Part shown: positions 8,431-16,945 of the stretch, one piece after another
Numbering within the stretch: the first letter of the stretch is position 1
Layout: each line of letters starts with the position of its first letter
Origin: Virgibacillus_P tibetensis
GTDB taxonomy: Bacteria; Bacillota; Bacilli; Bacillales; Amphibacillaceae
Assembly (NCBI RefSeq): GCF_036026595.1
Contig: NZ_JARZFX010000010.1
Location: forward strand, 1 to 64,000
Direction: 5' to 3'
Length of the DNA stretch: 64,000 nt
Notes under the pieces: generated by a model
What the model saw: only the letters and a program-made list of their open reading frames with translations
What the model was told of the DNA's origin: nothing
Databases searched by the model: none
Translations under genes and position numbers: made by a program

Positions 8431-8694
8431 TTATATAATAAATAAATGAATGGCTGCCAGTGAGGCTAGTCCAAATACACCTAGAAATCCGGATATGACA
8501 GCCGTAAATAGATTTATAGGTATGTGTAACCCGATCGCTCCTCCAAAGACATTAAAGAAGAATAAAAACAAGATGCCAATTCCCAATTTAACCGTGCTAT
8601 GTCCAATAAAACGCATTGGCTTAATCGGAGCCCCAACAAATAAAAGCACAATAATTAATGCAACCATAATAGATATAACGAGTGTCGAACTCAA
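8431..8694 (-). CDS. bofA: Pro-sigma-K processing inhibitor BofA
   Basis: BofA is an integral protein of the mother-cell membrane around the forespore. It holds the SpoIVFB protease inactive in complex with SpoIVFA, delaying sigma-K processing. The 87-residue protein consists of an N-terminal membrane helix (VISIMVALIIVLLFVG), a second hydrophobic segment (IGILFLFFFNVFGG) and the conserved C-terminal stretch (FLGVFGLASLAAIH). It lies upstream of csfB; the recR side is separated by about 470 bp. Confidence 0.94.
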   Translation of the reverse strand: MSSTLVISIMVALIIVLLFVGAPIKPMRFIGHSTVKLGIGILFLFFFNVFGGAIGLHIPINLFTAVISGFLGVFGLASLAAIHLFII

Positions 8695-9102
8695 TGCAAC
8701 TCAACTCCTTTTTCTTGTCCCATAATAGTACATATGCTGGCGACGATGAAAGTAGAACAAAGTTCGAGGTGCGATATTTCACTGGGGCTCCATTCAAATT
8801 GGATTTTGATTCATTGTGTTGGCGATCCGGTGGATTATAATATGGCAGAACTTTAATCCACGCTCGTTTCGCATACGTGTTTTTAAAGTAATCCCAAATG
8901 TTACCCATTTTGAGTAAAACCCAGGCCACATCACACCAACGTGATTGCGAATAGTGTCAGCCTGGGCTCTTGAACAATTTTGCATGCAAGGTATTATCTT
9001 AAATGCAACACCACTAGCAATTTCCTTTGATTCTACTTTGCTGATGTCGCATCAGGCAAAGGTATTCCTTCTTCTTTCATAAACCGACTCAGCTTTTTTA
9101 CA
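8695..9102. other. Non-coding stretch with nested inverted repeat
   Basis: No convincing gene lies here. Open frames at 8621-8929 and 8794-8985 on the minus strand have no family features or ribosome binding site. A nested palindrome is present: CCCAGGC (8920-8926) with GCCTGGG (8960-8966), enclosing ATCAC...GTGAT. It may be a decayed element. This is where B. subtilis carries rrnA relative to bofA/csfB, but no rRNA remnant is evident. Confidence 0.4.
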
Positions 9103-9134
9103 CAAAAAAACAAGGAAGCATATTCTCTTCCTTG
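9103..9134 (-). terminator. Terminator of the dnaX-ebfC-recR-yaaL operon
   Basis: CAAGGAAG (9111-9118) pairs perfectly with CTTCCTTG (9127-9134). On the minus strand the stem is followed by seven T residues. It lies 27 bp beyond the yaaL stop. Confidence 0.9.
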
Positions 9135-9161
9135 TCCTTTCAATAGATTTACTCTTAATTA

Positions 9162-9389
9162 TCACCGGTACCTGATTGCACTTACTTTGCGGCGTCTTGC
9201 TTCGCGTAGCAGAAATAAATATTTTGCCTGTGCAAGAGTTTCTCTTTGCCTACCGCTCACACTCGGCTCAATGCTCTTTTCCATAATGGATTCAATTTGT
9301 TTCCATTCACGTTCTATAGCAAATATTGAATCTAGTAATTGACCATCCATGTCTTTTTTCTTTATTTTCTTCTTACTCATACGCTTCAC
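9162..9389 (-). CDS. yaaL: YaaL family protein (DUF2508)
   Basis: A conserved small protein of unknown function, 75 residues, very basic at the N-terminus (MSKKKIKKKDMDG) and helical afterwards. The family motif AKYLFLLREARRRK is near the C-terminus. It follows recR by 7 bp as in B. subtilis and is the last gene of the dnaX operon. An internal Met at residue 4 could be the true start. Confidence 0.9.
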   Translation of the reverse strand: MKRMSKKKIKKKDMDGQLLDSIFAIEREWKQIESIMEKSIEPSVSGRQRETLAQAKYLFLLREARRRKVSAIRYR

Positions 9390-9396
9390 CTAACTC

Positions 9397-9993
9397 CTAC
9401 AAATCTCTTCTACCCTCTAAGGCCTTTGATAATGTCACTTCATCCGCATACTCCAAATCGCCACCCACAGGTAAACCGTGTGCGATTCTAGTTGTACGGA
9501 TGCCTGATGGTTTAACAAGACGTGAAATATACATAGCTGTTGCTTCCCCTTCGATGTTCGGGTTTGTAGCTAAGATCAATTCGCTTACTTCTTCATCTTT
9601 TAAACGATTAATCAAGTCAGGTACATTGATATCTTCTGGGCCAATGCCATCCATTGGAGAAATTGCTCCATGAAGAACATGGTACTTCCCATGATATTCT
9701 TTCATCTTTTCCATTGCAATGACATCCTTTGGATCCTGCACCACACAAATAATAGATTGATCTCTAGAAGTATCCTGGCATATTGAACAGGGTTCCTGAT
9801 CGGTAATATGCCCACAGATCTTGCAGTGTGTTAGCTCCCGTTTTGCATTGACTAATGAATTTGCAAAATCAAAGACATCATCATCATTCATATTTAGTAC
9901 AAAAAAGGCCAGACGGACAGCCGTTTTGGGTCCAATACCCGGCAATTTTGTAAAACTGTCAATCAGTTTAGAAATCGGTTCTGGATAATACAT
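9397..9993 (-). CDS. recR: Recombination mediator RecR
   Basis: RecR works with RecO and RecF to load RecA on gapped DNA. The 198-residue protein has the N-terminal helix-hairpin-helix (KLPGIGPKTAVRLAF), a four-cysteine zinc finger (CKIC...CSIC, residues about 57-72), a Toprim domain (CVVQDPKDVIAMEK) and a C-terminal Walker-B-like motif. It is 18 bp downstream of ebfC. Confidence 0.97.
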   Translation of the reverse strand: MYYPEPISKLIDSFTKLPGIGPKTAVRLAFFVLNMNDDDVFDFANSLVNAKRELTHCKICGHITDQEPCSICQDTSRDQSIICVVQDPKDVIAMEKMKEYHGKYHVLHGAISPMDGIGPEDINVPDLINRLKDEEVSELILATNPNIEGEATAMYISRLVKPSGIRTTRIAHGLPVGGDLEYADEVTLSKALEGRRDL

Positions 9994-10011
9994 CTAGCGT
10001 GCCTCCTAGAG

Positions 10012-10332
10012 CTAGAACATTCCAGGCATATTCAACCCTTTCGTGAATTGTCCCATCGTATCGTTAGTTTTATCTTCAATTTGCTTAATTACATCATTTG
10101 TCGCAGTAAGTATAAGATCCTGCAGCATTTCAACATCATCTGGGTCTACTACATCTTCTTTAATTTGAACATCTGTAATTTCCTTTTTCCCATTTGCAAT
10201 AATAGTAACCATTCCACCACCTGCTGATGCTTCAAAGCTCATTTCATGCAGTTTGTCCTGTGCCTCCATCATTTGCTTTTGCATCTTTTGCATTTGTTTC
10301 ATCATTCCGCCCATATTTCCCATGCCTTTCAT
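10012..10332 (-). CDS. ebfC: Nucleoid-associated protein YbaB/EbfC (YaaK)
   Basis: A dimeric DNA-binding protein of the YbaB/EbfC family, 106 residues, found between dnaX and recR in most bacteria. The N-terminal Met- and Gln-rich helix (GGMMKQMQKMQKQMMEAQ) and the central GGGMVTIIANGKKEITDV strand region are characteristic. Its precise role in Bacillus is unsettled. It starts 75 bp after dnaX. Confidence 0.95.
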   Translation of the reverse strand: MKGMGNMGGMMKQMQKMQKQMMEAQDKLHEMSFEASAGGGMVTIIANGKKEITDVQIKEDVVDPDDVEMLQDLILTATNDVIKQIEDKTNDTMGQFTKGLNMPGMF

Positions 10333-10407
10333 GGAAAACGCCTCCTTTAAAATTAACTTTATTTTTTTTGTTGCTGATCAATAGGTCTGCCCTTTGATCA
10401 GGTATTT

Positions 10408-12105
10408 CTATTCTCGAATTTCCAATAAGTCATCCCCAACAAGCTTTCTTGCTTCTTCTATGAAAGGGTCCGCTTGAGCTTGTTCATCTTGTTGCGTTGT
10501 TGCTGTTTCTTGCTTATTTATATATTCCGTACGCAGCTCTGTCCAGTTATGCTCCGGTATAGGTATGATGGTTAATTGCTTATCCATCACACTTGCCAGT
10601 ACGGATTCAATTGTTTCCCGATTATCTAGAAACAGGGAACAATGAATTTCATATTTAAAGGCCACTACAAGTGCTTGGTCGGATGCAGCTGCAGGCTTAC
10701 TATCCTGAATTGTAGCATGGGCTGGTGCACTTGTCGTTTTTAGTTTACTTAAAAACTGCGCCCATTGTGAATGTACCTGCTTCAATGCTGGTTTTTCCGC
10801 CTGCTTTAATACCTCGCGAATTTTTTCAAAAGGTATTTTGTAGTTGTTTTTTGAACCTCTTGCCTGTGGCTTACGTGCTTCCCTCTGTGGCGAAGGTTGC
10901 GAGCTCACAACAGGATTCTGTTTTAATGCAGCTAACTCTTTTTCCAATTGAGCCATTTTCGATGTCAATTTAATAACTGACTCTGAATCGACCGAAGCAG
11001 ACGTTGCTGATTTCTGTTCATAATAGCGGTTTGTAAGACTTAAGATAGTTATCTCTATAAATACTTTCGGGCTATTTGTCCATTTAATTTCCTGCTGACA
11101 CTGGTTCAACTGCATAATTGCATCTTGAATCCAGGTTATTGACACAGCTTCAGCTAACGCATGGAAACTCTCATCTACTCTAGCACGTTCCAATAAACCT
11201 TCTAAGGATGGCGCACTTTTAAACAGCAGTAAATCCCTCATAAAGTAAATCATATCATAGACAAATCGACCAGGGTCTTTACCACTTTGGATTAAATCGT
11301 CCACTAATTTCAGTGCATGCTGTACATCTTTATCATGCATTGATTTTACAATATCAGTTAGGATTACCTGAGAGACACCACCAGTAACTGCTAATACATC
11401 TTCCAGCTCTACACGTTCTTCACTATAGGATATCGCTTGATCCAAAATACTTAAAGCATCACGCATTCCACCTTCTGCAGCCAATGCAATGGTCTCAAGT
11501 GCCTCTATTGAGACAGGAATGCCGTCCGCATCAATAATTGTCTGCATCCGATCTACAATTGCTTTACTGGAGATCGGCTTAAAGTCAAAGCGCTGGCACC
11601 GGGAAATAATCGTTAATGGTATCTTGTGTGGTTCGGTTGTTGCCAAAATAAACACCACATGTTTTGGTGGCTCTTCCAGCGTTTTTAGTAAAGCATTAAA
11701 AGCATTTACAGATATCATGTGCACTTCATCAATAATATACACTTTGTAAGGAACAGAGCTTGAAGCATACTTAACTTTATCCCTTATTTCACGTATATCA
11801 TCAACACTGGTATTTGAGGCAGCATCAATTTCAATCACATCAGAAATAGAACCATCCTGAATTCCTAAGCAAGCGCTGCATTCATTACATGGTTCCTTAA
11901 CTGGTGATCGTTCACAGTTAATTGTTTTTGCAAATATCTTGGCAGCACTTGTTTTCCCTGTACCACGTGGACCGGAAAATAAATAGGCATGCGAAAACTT
12001 CTCCTGCGCAATTGCATTTTGCAGTGTTCGTGTAATATGTAATTGTCCAACAACGTCCTGGAAATTCCTCGGACGCCAGACGCGATATAAAGCCTGATAG
12101 CTCAT
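10408..12105 (-). CDS. dnaX: DNA polymerase III gamma/tau subunit DnaX
   Basis: DnaX is the motor of the clamp loader. The 565-residue protein has Walker A GPRGTGKTS (about residues 45-53), zinc-binding cysteines in CNECSACLG, Walker B IIDEVHM, and sensor/arginine-finger SRCQRFDFKP. The tau-specific C-terminal part (residues about 370-565) binds polymerase and helicase. No slippery-site frameshift is needed in Bacillus and I did not see a convincing one. It heads the dnaX-ebfC-recR-yaaL operon. Confidence 0.97.
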   Translation of the reverse strand: MSYQALYRVWRPRNFQDVVGQLHITRTLQNAIAQEKFSHAYLFSGPRGTGKTSAAKIFAKTINCERSPVKEPCNECSACLGIQDGSISDVIEIDAASNTSVDDIREIRDKVKYASSSVPYKVYIIDEVHMISVNAFNALLKTLEEPPKHVVFILATTEPHKIPLTIISRCQRFDFKPISSKAIVDRMQTIIDADGIPVSIEALETIALAAEGGMRDALSILDQAISYSEERVELEDVLAVTGGVSQVILTDIVKSMHDKDVQHALKLVDDLIQSGKDPGRFVYDMIYFMRDLLLFKSAPSLEGLLERARVDESFHALAEAVSITWIQDAIMQLNQCQQEIKWTNSPKVFIEITILSLTNRYYEQKSATSASVDSESVIKLTSKMAQLEKELAALKQNPVVSSQPSPQREARKPQARGSKNNYKIPFEKIREVLKQAEKPALKQVHSQWAQFLSKLKTTSAPAHATIQDSKPAAASDQALVVAFKYEIHCSLFLDNRETIESVLASVMDKQLTIIPIPEHNWTELRTEYINKQETATTQQDEQAQADPFIEEARKLVGDDLLEIRE

Positions 12106-12187
12106 AGTACAAATTCCCCTCTGTAATCTCTTCTAATTATACTCTATTTTGGGGGTGGATGTGAACCGAAGTGTATAAAACAATACG

Positions 12188-12203
12188 AACTAGTGAACTA
12201 ATT
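12188..12203. repeat. 16-bp direct repeat, copy 1 (dnaX-nrnB intergenic)
   Basis: AACTAGTGAACTAATT occurs here and again, identical and in the same orientation, at 13779-13794. It contains the palindrome ACTAGT and a TAGTTCACTAG-like dyad, so it could be a shared operator. Equally it could mark the ends of the inserted nrnB-spo0E block. Confidence 0.5.
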
Positions 12204-12304
12204 CCCCTCTTATAGTAGTTCCATAAATATGCAGTTTTTACATATAAACTTGCATCAATAATTTTTAACTGATGAACCCATACTACACAGAAGAGGTGAA
12301 AACT

Positions 12305-13489
12305 ATGTATAAACTATTGTCACATAATGATTTGGATGGGGTCGGCTGTGGTATCCTTGCCAAACTTGCTTTCGATAAGGAAGTGAAAGTGCGCTACAAC
12401 TCCATTTCAGGCCTTAATCGTGAAGTAGAATGGTTCTTGGATAATGATAATGCCAATACCTTTTTATTTATCACGGATTTATCTGTAAATGAACATAATG
12501 AGAAACGACTTGATGCATTTTATAAAAACGGTGGGAAATTACAGATGATTGACCATCACAAAACTGCTCTGCATTTTAATGAATATGACTGGGGACATGT
12601 AGCAGTAGAAGATAATGAAGGGCATTTAAATTCTGCAACCTCATTGTTTTACGAATACCTAATCAATCACCAGCTAATTGAACCCTCAGCTGCGACTGCA
12701 GAATTTGTAGAGCTTGTCAGACAGTATGATACGTGGGAATGGGAGAAAAACAATAACCTGAAAGCACAACGGCTTAACGCACTTTTCTTTCTCGTATCAA
12801 TAGATGAATTTGAAGAAAAAATGATCGATCGGATTTTAACTAATGAACATTTCGATTTTGATGATTTTGAAAAAAAATTACTGGATATGGAAGATAATAA
12901 AATTGTACGATACATCCGCAGGAAACGAAGAGAACTGGTTCAAAACCAAATAAATGGTTATTTTGCCGGGATTGTTTATGCAGAATCGTATCACTCTGAA
13001 CTTGGAAATCAGCTTGGCAAGGAATACCCGCATCTTGATTATATAGCTATTTTGAATATAGGTGGCAAGCGATTGGGTTTTAGAACAATCCATGATCACG
13101 TTGACGTTTCTGAAGTAGCCGGCCAATTTGGCGGTGGAGGACATGCAAAAGCATCAGGCTGTTCTTTAACTGAAGAAGCTTACAAACAGTTTGTTGCAAA
13201 TACCTTTCCATTGGAACCATTACGTGAAGATGCCAGGAGAAACCGTTATAATTTAAAAAAATCCTCCTTTGGTTCCCTTTACAAAAACCGTATGGAGGAA
13301 CTGTTTCTTCTATACCCACTAAATGATTCTGGATGGGCTGTGCAAAATGATACATTAAATATAGACAAGACCTTCACAACTTTTGAAGATGGGGAGAAAT
13401 ACCTTAAAAGGAATTATGCAGTATGGCTTGTAAGAGATGATACGTTTGTCAGTTACTTAATGGATACTAACGGGAAAAAGCTAAAATGA
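12305..13489 (+). CDS. nrnB: DHH-family oligoribonuclease (NrnB/YngD-like)
   Basis: NrnB-type proteins hydrolyse short RNAs (nano-RNAs) or pAp-like molecules. The 394-residue protein has the DHH phosphoesterase motifs in order: LLSHNDLDGVGCGILA (N-terminus), FITDLSV, QMIDHHKTA (DHH) and a C-terminal DHHA1 domain with GGGGHAKASGC. An upstream ATG at 12272 is in frame, but 12305 has the AGAAGAGGTG site and begins at the domain. The gene is divergent from dnaX and opposes replication. In B. subtilis yngD is elsewhere, so this position is an insertion relative to that order. Confidence 0.85.
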   Translation: MYKLLSHNDLDGVGCGILAKLAFDKEVKVRYNSISGLNREVEWFLDNDNANTFLFITDLSVNEHNEKRLDAFYKNGGKLQMIDHHKTALHFNEYDWGHVAVEDNEGHLNSATSLFYEYLINHQLIEPSAATAEFVELVRQYDTWEWEKNNNLKAQRLNALFFLVSIDEFEEKMIDRILTNEHFDFDDFEKKLLDMEDNKIVRYIRRKRRELVQNQINGYFAGIVYAESYHSELGNQLGKEYPHLDYIAILNIGGKRLGFRTIHDHVDVSEVAGQFGGGGHAKASGCSLTEEAYKQFVANTFPLEPLREDARRNRYNLKKSSFGSLYKNRMEELFLLYPLNDSGWAVQNDTLNIDKTFTTFEDGEKYLKRNYAVWLVRDDTFVSYLMDTNGKKLK

Positions 13490-13573
13490 TAAGGTTGAAG
13501 CAAGCAGAGGGGTCAGGAGTAAATTACTTCAGGTACGATGCTGCCTCCTCTTTGCGTTTGTAAATAAACCAGA

Positions 13574-13762
13574 TTAGTTAAAGCAAAGCTTTCTTCTTTT
13601 TATATGCAAGTGCTTGTTTAAAAGGTCATCGAGCTGCTGACTGCATTTAATTGTTCTTTCATCTAACAATCCGTAAGTCATTCCTAATTCAACCATCTCT
13701 CTCTTTTTAATCAAGATGGCTGCCGCCAGTTCAGACTGGTTAACTTCCATTTCTATCGACAT
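13574..13762 (-). CDS. Spo0E-like aspartyl-phosphate phosphatase
   Basis: Spo0E-type proteins dephosphorylate Spo0A~P and so delay sporulation. The 62-residue product shows the family pattern: a first helix IKKREMVELGMTYGLLDERT followed by the signature SQQLDDLL. The start at 13762 has AAAGGAAG upstream; an in-frame ATG at 13780 would overlap that site. The gene lies alone between nrnB and SRP RNA. Which phosphatase it corresponds to (Spo0E, YisI, YnzD type) cannot be told from length and motif. Confidence 0.88.
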   Translation of the reverse strand: MSIEMEVNQSELAAAILIKKREMVELGMTYGLLDERTIKCSQQLDDLLNKHLHIKRRKLCFN

Positions 13763-13778
13763 CTTGCTACTTCCTTTC

Positions 13779-13794
13779 AACTAGTGAACTAATT
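13779..13794. repeat. 16-bp direct repeat, copy 2 (upstream of spo0E-like gene)
   Basis: This is an identical copy of AACTAGTGAACTAATT at 12188-12203. It lies directly upstream of the ribosome binding site of the Spo0E-like gene, inside its 5' leader or promoter. Confidence 0.5.
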
Positions 13795-13917
13795 TTTATG
13801 TAGGACTTTTGTTTCAAAACCGCCAAAAACTAGTATGATTACTTTTTGGGAATATATCAATAGATTCTACAAAAGAAGTCAAATCTTTACAAAGTCAGAC
13901 AAAGAATATAGAAAATC

Positions 13918-13947
13918 CCCTGCCAATCTATGTTGGCAGGGGATTTA
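13918..13947. terminator. Terminator of the SRP RNA gene
   Basis: A long perfect stem, CCCCTGCCAA with TTGGCAGGGG extended by ATT/AAT at its ends, encloses a 6-nt loop. A/T tracts flank it. It lies just past the 3' end of the SRP RNA on the minus strand. Confidence 0.85.
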
Positions 13948-13956
13948 AATATGTAA

Positions 13957-14224
13957 GCCGTGCACCCATCGTTGATGCGACGTCCCTATGCGTTACTTAA
14001 GTTCATGGCTCTGCTCAGGCTTCCCTACGGCACACAGAAAAGTCCACTTACTGCTGCTTCCTTCCGGACCTGACAGAATTCATGGGTTCCTGTTGCGCAG
14101 GACCTGGGCGTCAACACCAATTCCTTAAGGCAGACCATAAAATCGCCTCACCTAAGATGGGAATTCAGTCTCGCTATAGCGGATTGCGAGTACAGGGCAC
14201 CGCTACCTCCCCACTTAGCACGAC
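13957..14224 (-). ncRNA. ffs: Signal recognition particle RNA (scRNA, Bacillus long form)
   Basis: On the minus strand the sequence GTGCTAAGTGGGGAGGTAGC begins the 5' domain. The conserved helix 8 segment GTCAGGTCCGGAAGGAAGCA lies at about 14050-14075, the M-domain binding site of Ffh. The 268-nt length and the Alu-type 5' part match the long B. subtilis scRNA rather than the short 4.5S form. It is upstream of dnaX and downstream of tadA, as in Bacillus. Confidence 0.96.
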
Positions 14225-14231
14225 ATTCATT

Positions 14232-14260
14232 ATTATAACGATTTTCAGGCGAAAATGCAA
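14232..14260 (-). promoter_or_regulatory. Promoter of the SRP RNA gene
   Basis: On the minus strand, a TTGCAT -35 (14260-14255) and a perfect TATAAT -10 (14237-14232) are separated by 17 bp. They place the RNA start at about 14224-14226, exactly where homology to SRP RNA begins. Confidence 0.8.
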
Positions 14261-14335
14261 TGATGTTTACAATCAAATTTATGGTAATTCTACATTTAAT
14301 CTAATAAGAGCATAGGCTTGTTCTGCCTATTTATT

Positions 14336-14812
14336 TTAAAGATTACCCTTTTTCCTTGAACGCAGCTCTTTGAAAAAATCCGTTAGCAGTTGCCCGCATG
14401 CTTCTCCCAACACGCCTCTCGTAAGCTCTACTTGATGGTTAAACCGCTGGTCTTCGAGTAAATTCATTAAAGAACCTGCACAGCCAGCTTTAGGATCTGC
14501 TGCACCAAATACTACACGCCGAATTCGAGATTGTACAATCGCTCCAGCACACATTGGGCAAGGTTCAAGCGTTACATAAAGTGTACATTCCTCCAAGCGC
14601 CAACTCTTAATTTTTTTATTGGCTTCAGCAATTGCAATAAGTTCAGCATGGGACAAAGTTGTCTGTGACGTTTCCCGAAGATTATAGCCACTGGCAATTA
14701 CCTCGCCTTTATACACAATAACTGCCCCAATAGGAACTTCGTCCTGATTGCGTGCTTTATTTGCTTCCGCTATCGCTGCCTGCATAAACTTTTCATCCAA
14801 CACATATATCAC
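14336..14812 (-). CDS. tadA: tRNA-specific adenosine deaminase TadA
   Basis: TadA converts A34 to inosine in the anticodon of tRNA-Arg(ACG). The 158-residue zinc enzyme has the deaminase motifs HAELIAIAEA (zinc His and catalytic Glu) and PCPMCAGAI (two zinc Cys). It is yaaJ of B. subtilis, upstream of the SRP RNA gene in both. It is divergent from yaaI. Confidence 0.95.
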   Translation of the reverse strand: MIYVLDEKFMQAAIAEANKARNQDEVPIGAVIVYKGEVIASGYNLRETSQTTLSHAELIAIAEANKKIKSWRLEECTLYVTLEPCPMCAGAIVQSRIRRVVFGAADPKAGCAGSLMNLLEDQRFNHQVELTRGVLGEACGQLLTDFFKELRSRKKGNL

Positions 14813-14901
14813 AACACTTCTTTAAAGTTTGAAAATAAGTAAATAGGTAAATAAGTAGTATAGGATTATAAAAACATCCTTTAACTATTAGGAGGCAAAA
14901 A

Positions 14902-15435
14902 ATGAAAGAATCATTATCAAATACAGCTGTAGTATTTGTAGATATTATCAATGATTTTGATTTTATTGGTGGTGAGAATTTATTAAAAAATACAGAAAAA
15001 ATATTACCAAACCTTATAAAACTAAGGAAGTTTGCCAAGGAAAGTAATCTGCCTATCATTTATGTTAATGATCATTATGGATTATGGCAAGCTTCTTTTC
15101 AAAAAATAATTGATTATTGTAAGAATGATAAAAGCGAAGAGATCATTGACGCATTAAAACCTGATGATAATGATTATTTTCTCATAAAACCCCAGCATTC
15201 TGCCTTTTTTCAAACACCACTTCAATCCTTACTTACGGAATTGGATAAAACTCATTTAATTATGGCTGGTATTGCTGGGGATATCTGTATTTTGTTTACT
15301 GCCAAAGACGCGTACATGTATCAACTAGACATGCATATCCCACAGAACTGTATGGCTTCAGAAGAAGTGGATAACAATAATTACGCATTATATTTAATGC
15401 GCTCCGTTATGGATGCAGATATTGAACCAATTTAG
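14902..15435 (+). CDS. yaaI: Isochorismatase-family hydrolase (YaaI)
   Basis: A cysteine-hydrolase-superfamily protein of 177 residues. The N-terminal VVFVDIINDF carries the catalytic Asp, KPQHSAFF the lysine region and MAGIAGDICILFTAKDAY the Cys position (C in DICI). The true substrate is unknown; isochorismatase activity is not implied. It has a good AGGAGG site 8 bp upstream. It is next to sleL, as in B. subtilis yaaI-yaaH. Confidence 0.9.
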   Translation: MKESLSNTAVVFVDIINDFDFIGGENLLKNTEKILPNLIKLRKFAKESNLPIIYVNDHYGLWQASFQKIIDYCKNDKSEEIIDALKPDDNDYFLIKPQHSAFFQTPLQSLLTELDKTHLIMAGIAGDICILFTAKDAYMYQLDMHIPQNCMASEEVDNNNYALYLMRSVMDADIEPI

Positions 15436-15447
15436 GTTATATAGTGG

Positions 15448-15496
15448 GCTCCCTCTTCATAGAGTGTAAGTAGCATATCATTAGAAGGAGGGAGTC
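15448..15496 (+). promoter_or_regulatory. Hairpin that can mask the sleL ribosome binding site
   Basis: GCTCCCTCTTC (15448-15458) is complementary to GAAGGAGGGAG (15484-15494), which contains the entire Shine-Dalgarno of sleL, with a single bulged G. The loop is 25 nt. The pairing is direct from sequence; a regulatory effect on translation is inferred. Confidence 0.4.
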
Positions 15497-15498
15497 AC

Positions 15499-16788
15499 TT
15501 GCAGATTCATGTGGTACAGCAAGGAGAAACTTTATGGGAAATTGCCGCTATATACAACACGTCTGCTACCGCAATTACGGATGCAAATGAATTGGAAACG
15601 CCAGATAATCTTGTTGTCGGTCAAGCATTAGTTATCCCTATTATTGGTCAATTTTATTTTGTAGAGCCTGGAGATACCTTATACTCAATTGCACAGCGAT
15701 TTGGGATGTCTGCTCAAGAACTGGCTCAAATTAATAATTTTCCGGTAGGTAATATACTTCCTGTTGGTTTCCGTTTATATATCCCGCCCCAAGCAAAAAG
15801 AGCTATTCAATCAAATGCCTATATTGAACCAATGGGGGACGCTGTTTCTCAAATCTTAGAAAACGCTGCACGTAAAACTACCCCATATTTAACCTATTTA
15901 GCCATCTTCAATTACAATGTAAACCGGGATGGGACGCTGACCCCGCCGCCACTAAATGGCCTGGCCGAAATTGCCAGGACAAATAATGCAGGCTTAATGC
16001 TCGTCGTAACCAACCTGGAGGAAGGTTCATTTAGCGCAGAGCTTGGTCATATTATCGTAACTGTTCAAGCCGTCCAAAACACATTACTGGATAATATTAT
16101 TAATATTGCTCAGGAGATAGGTTACACTGATGTGCATTTTGATTTAGAATTCTTACCTCCAGAAGATAGAGAAGCTTATAATAGCTTTTTGCGAAAGGCC
16201 AAAGACAGACTGGCCCAGGCCGGATTATTGATGTCTACCGCTTTAGCACCGAAAATAAGTGCAGAACAAACAGGTCAATGGTATGAAGCTCATGATTATG
16301 CAGCACACGGAGAAATTGCAGACTTTGTTGTACTGATGACTTATGAATGGGGGTATAGTTACGGACCAGCAATGGCTGTTTCACCTATCAATGAAGTAAG
16401 ACGTGTAGTCGAGTTTGCATTGACAGTAATGCCCGCAGAAAAAATATTACTTGGGCAAAACTTATACGGATATGATTGGACACTTCCTTTTGAGGAAGGT
16501 GGAGAAGCAGCACTAGCAATAAGTCCCCAGCAGGCAATCGCAATCGCCAGGGAAAATAATGCCGCTATTCAATATAATGAAACGGCACAGGCGCCATTTT
16601 TTACTTACTGGGACGAACAAGGAAATGAACATGAAGTCTGGTTTGAGGATGCAAGATCGATACAGGCTAAGTTTGACTTAATTAAAGAATTAAACTTACG
16701 AGGAATAGCTTATTGGAAGCTCGGTCTGGCCTTCCCCCAAAATTGGTTGCTATTGCAGGATCAATTTATAGTACAAAAAATAGAATAG
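15499..16788 (+). CDS. sleL: Spore cortex-lytic N-acetylglucosaminidase SleL (YaaH)
   Basis: SleL cleaves cortical muramic-lactam peptidoglycan fragments during germination and is a spore coat/cortex protein. The 429-residue protein has two N-terminal LysM repeats (about residues 2-46 and 51-94) and a GH18-type barrel (about 115-425) with the catalytic DxxDxE-like strand VHFDLEFLP. There is no signal peptide, as expected for a mother-cell-made coat protein. The start is TTG, preceded by the strong AAGGAGGG that the upstream hairpin can cover. Confidence 0.94.
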   Translation: MQIHVVQQGETLWEIAAIYNTSATAITDANELETPDNLVVGQALVIPIIGQFYFVEPGDTLYSIAQRFGMSAQELAQINNFPVGNILPVGFRLYIPPQAKRAIQSNAYIEPMGDAVSQILENAARKTTPYLTYLAIFNYNVNRDGTLTPPPLNGLAEIARTNNAGLMLVVTNLEEGSFSAELGHIIVTVQAVQNTLLDNIINIAQEIGYTDVHFDLEFLPPEDREAYNSFLRKAKDRLAQAGLLMSTALAPKISAEQTGQWYEAHDYAAHGEIADFVVLMTYEWGYSYGPAMAVSPINEVRRVVEFALTVMPAEKILLGQNLYGYDWTLPFEEGGEAALAISPQQAIAIARENNAAIQYNETAQAPFFTYWDEQGNEHEVWFEDARSIQAKFDLIKELNLRGIAYWKLGLAFPQNWLLLQDQFIVQKIE

Positions 16789-16792
16789 GGAA

Positions 16793-16819
16793 AAACTGAC
16801 CCCCTAAGTGGTCAGGAGT
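16793..16819 (+). terminator. Hairpin after sleL
   Basis: AACTGACC and GGTCAGGAGTT form a short imperfect stem immediately past the sleL stop, followed by CTCTTT. It is a weak terminator at best. Confidence 0.4.
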
Positions 16820-16945
16820 TCTCTTTAAGGATGCAAAATACCTAAGTATCACTAAATAGCATGTGAAAAAATATGCAGAATTCATGACAGGTCAGATCTA
16901 GAAAGGAATTCTATTGTAGTTATCAATTCTGTTCATTTATTTTAT

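Noticed and set aside
8621..8985. Minus-strand open frames of 102 and 63 codons upstream of bofA
   Set aside because: No recognisable family, no ribosome site, and one overlaps bofA in another frame.
10408..12105. Programmed frameshift in dnaX
   Set aside because: I saw no convincing slippery run with a following stem; a single full-length product is normal in Bacillus.
14082..14315. Plus-strand open frame across the SRP RNA gene
   Set aside because: It is antisense to a structured RNA with a clear promoter and terminator on the other strand.
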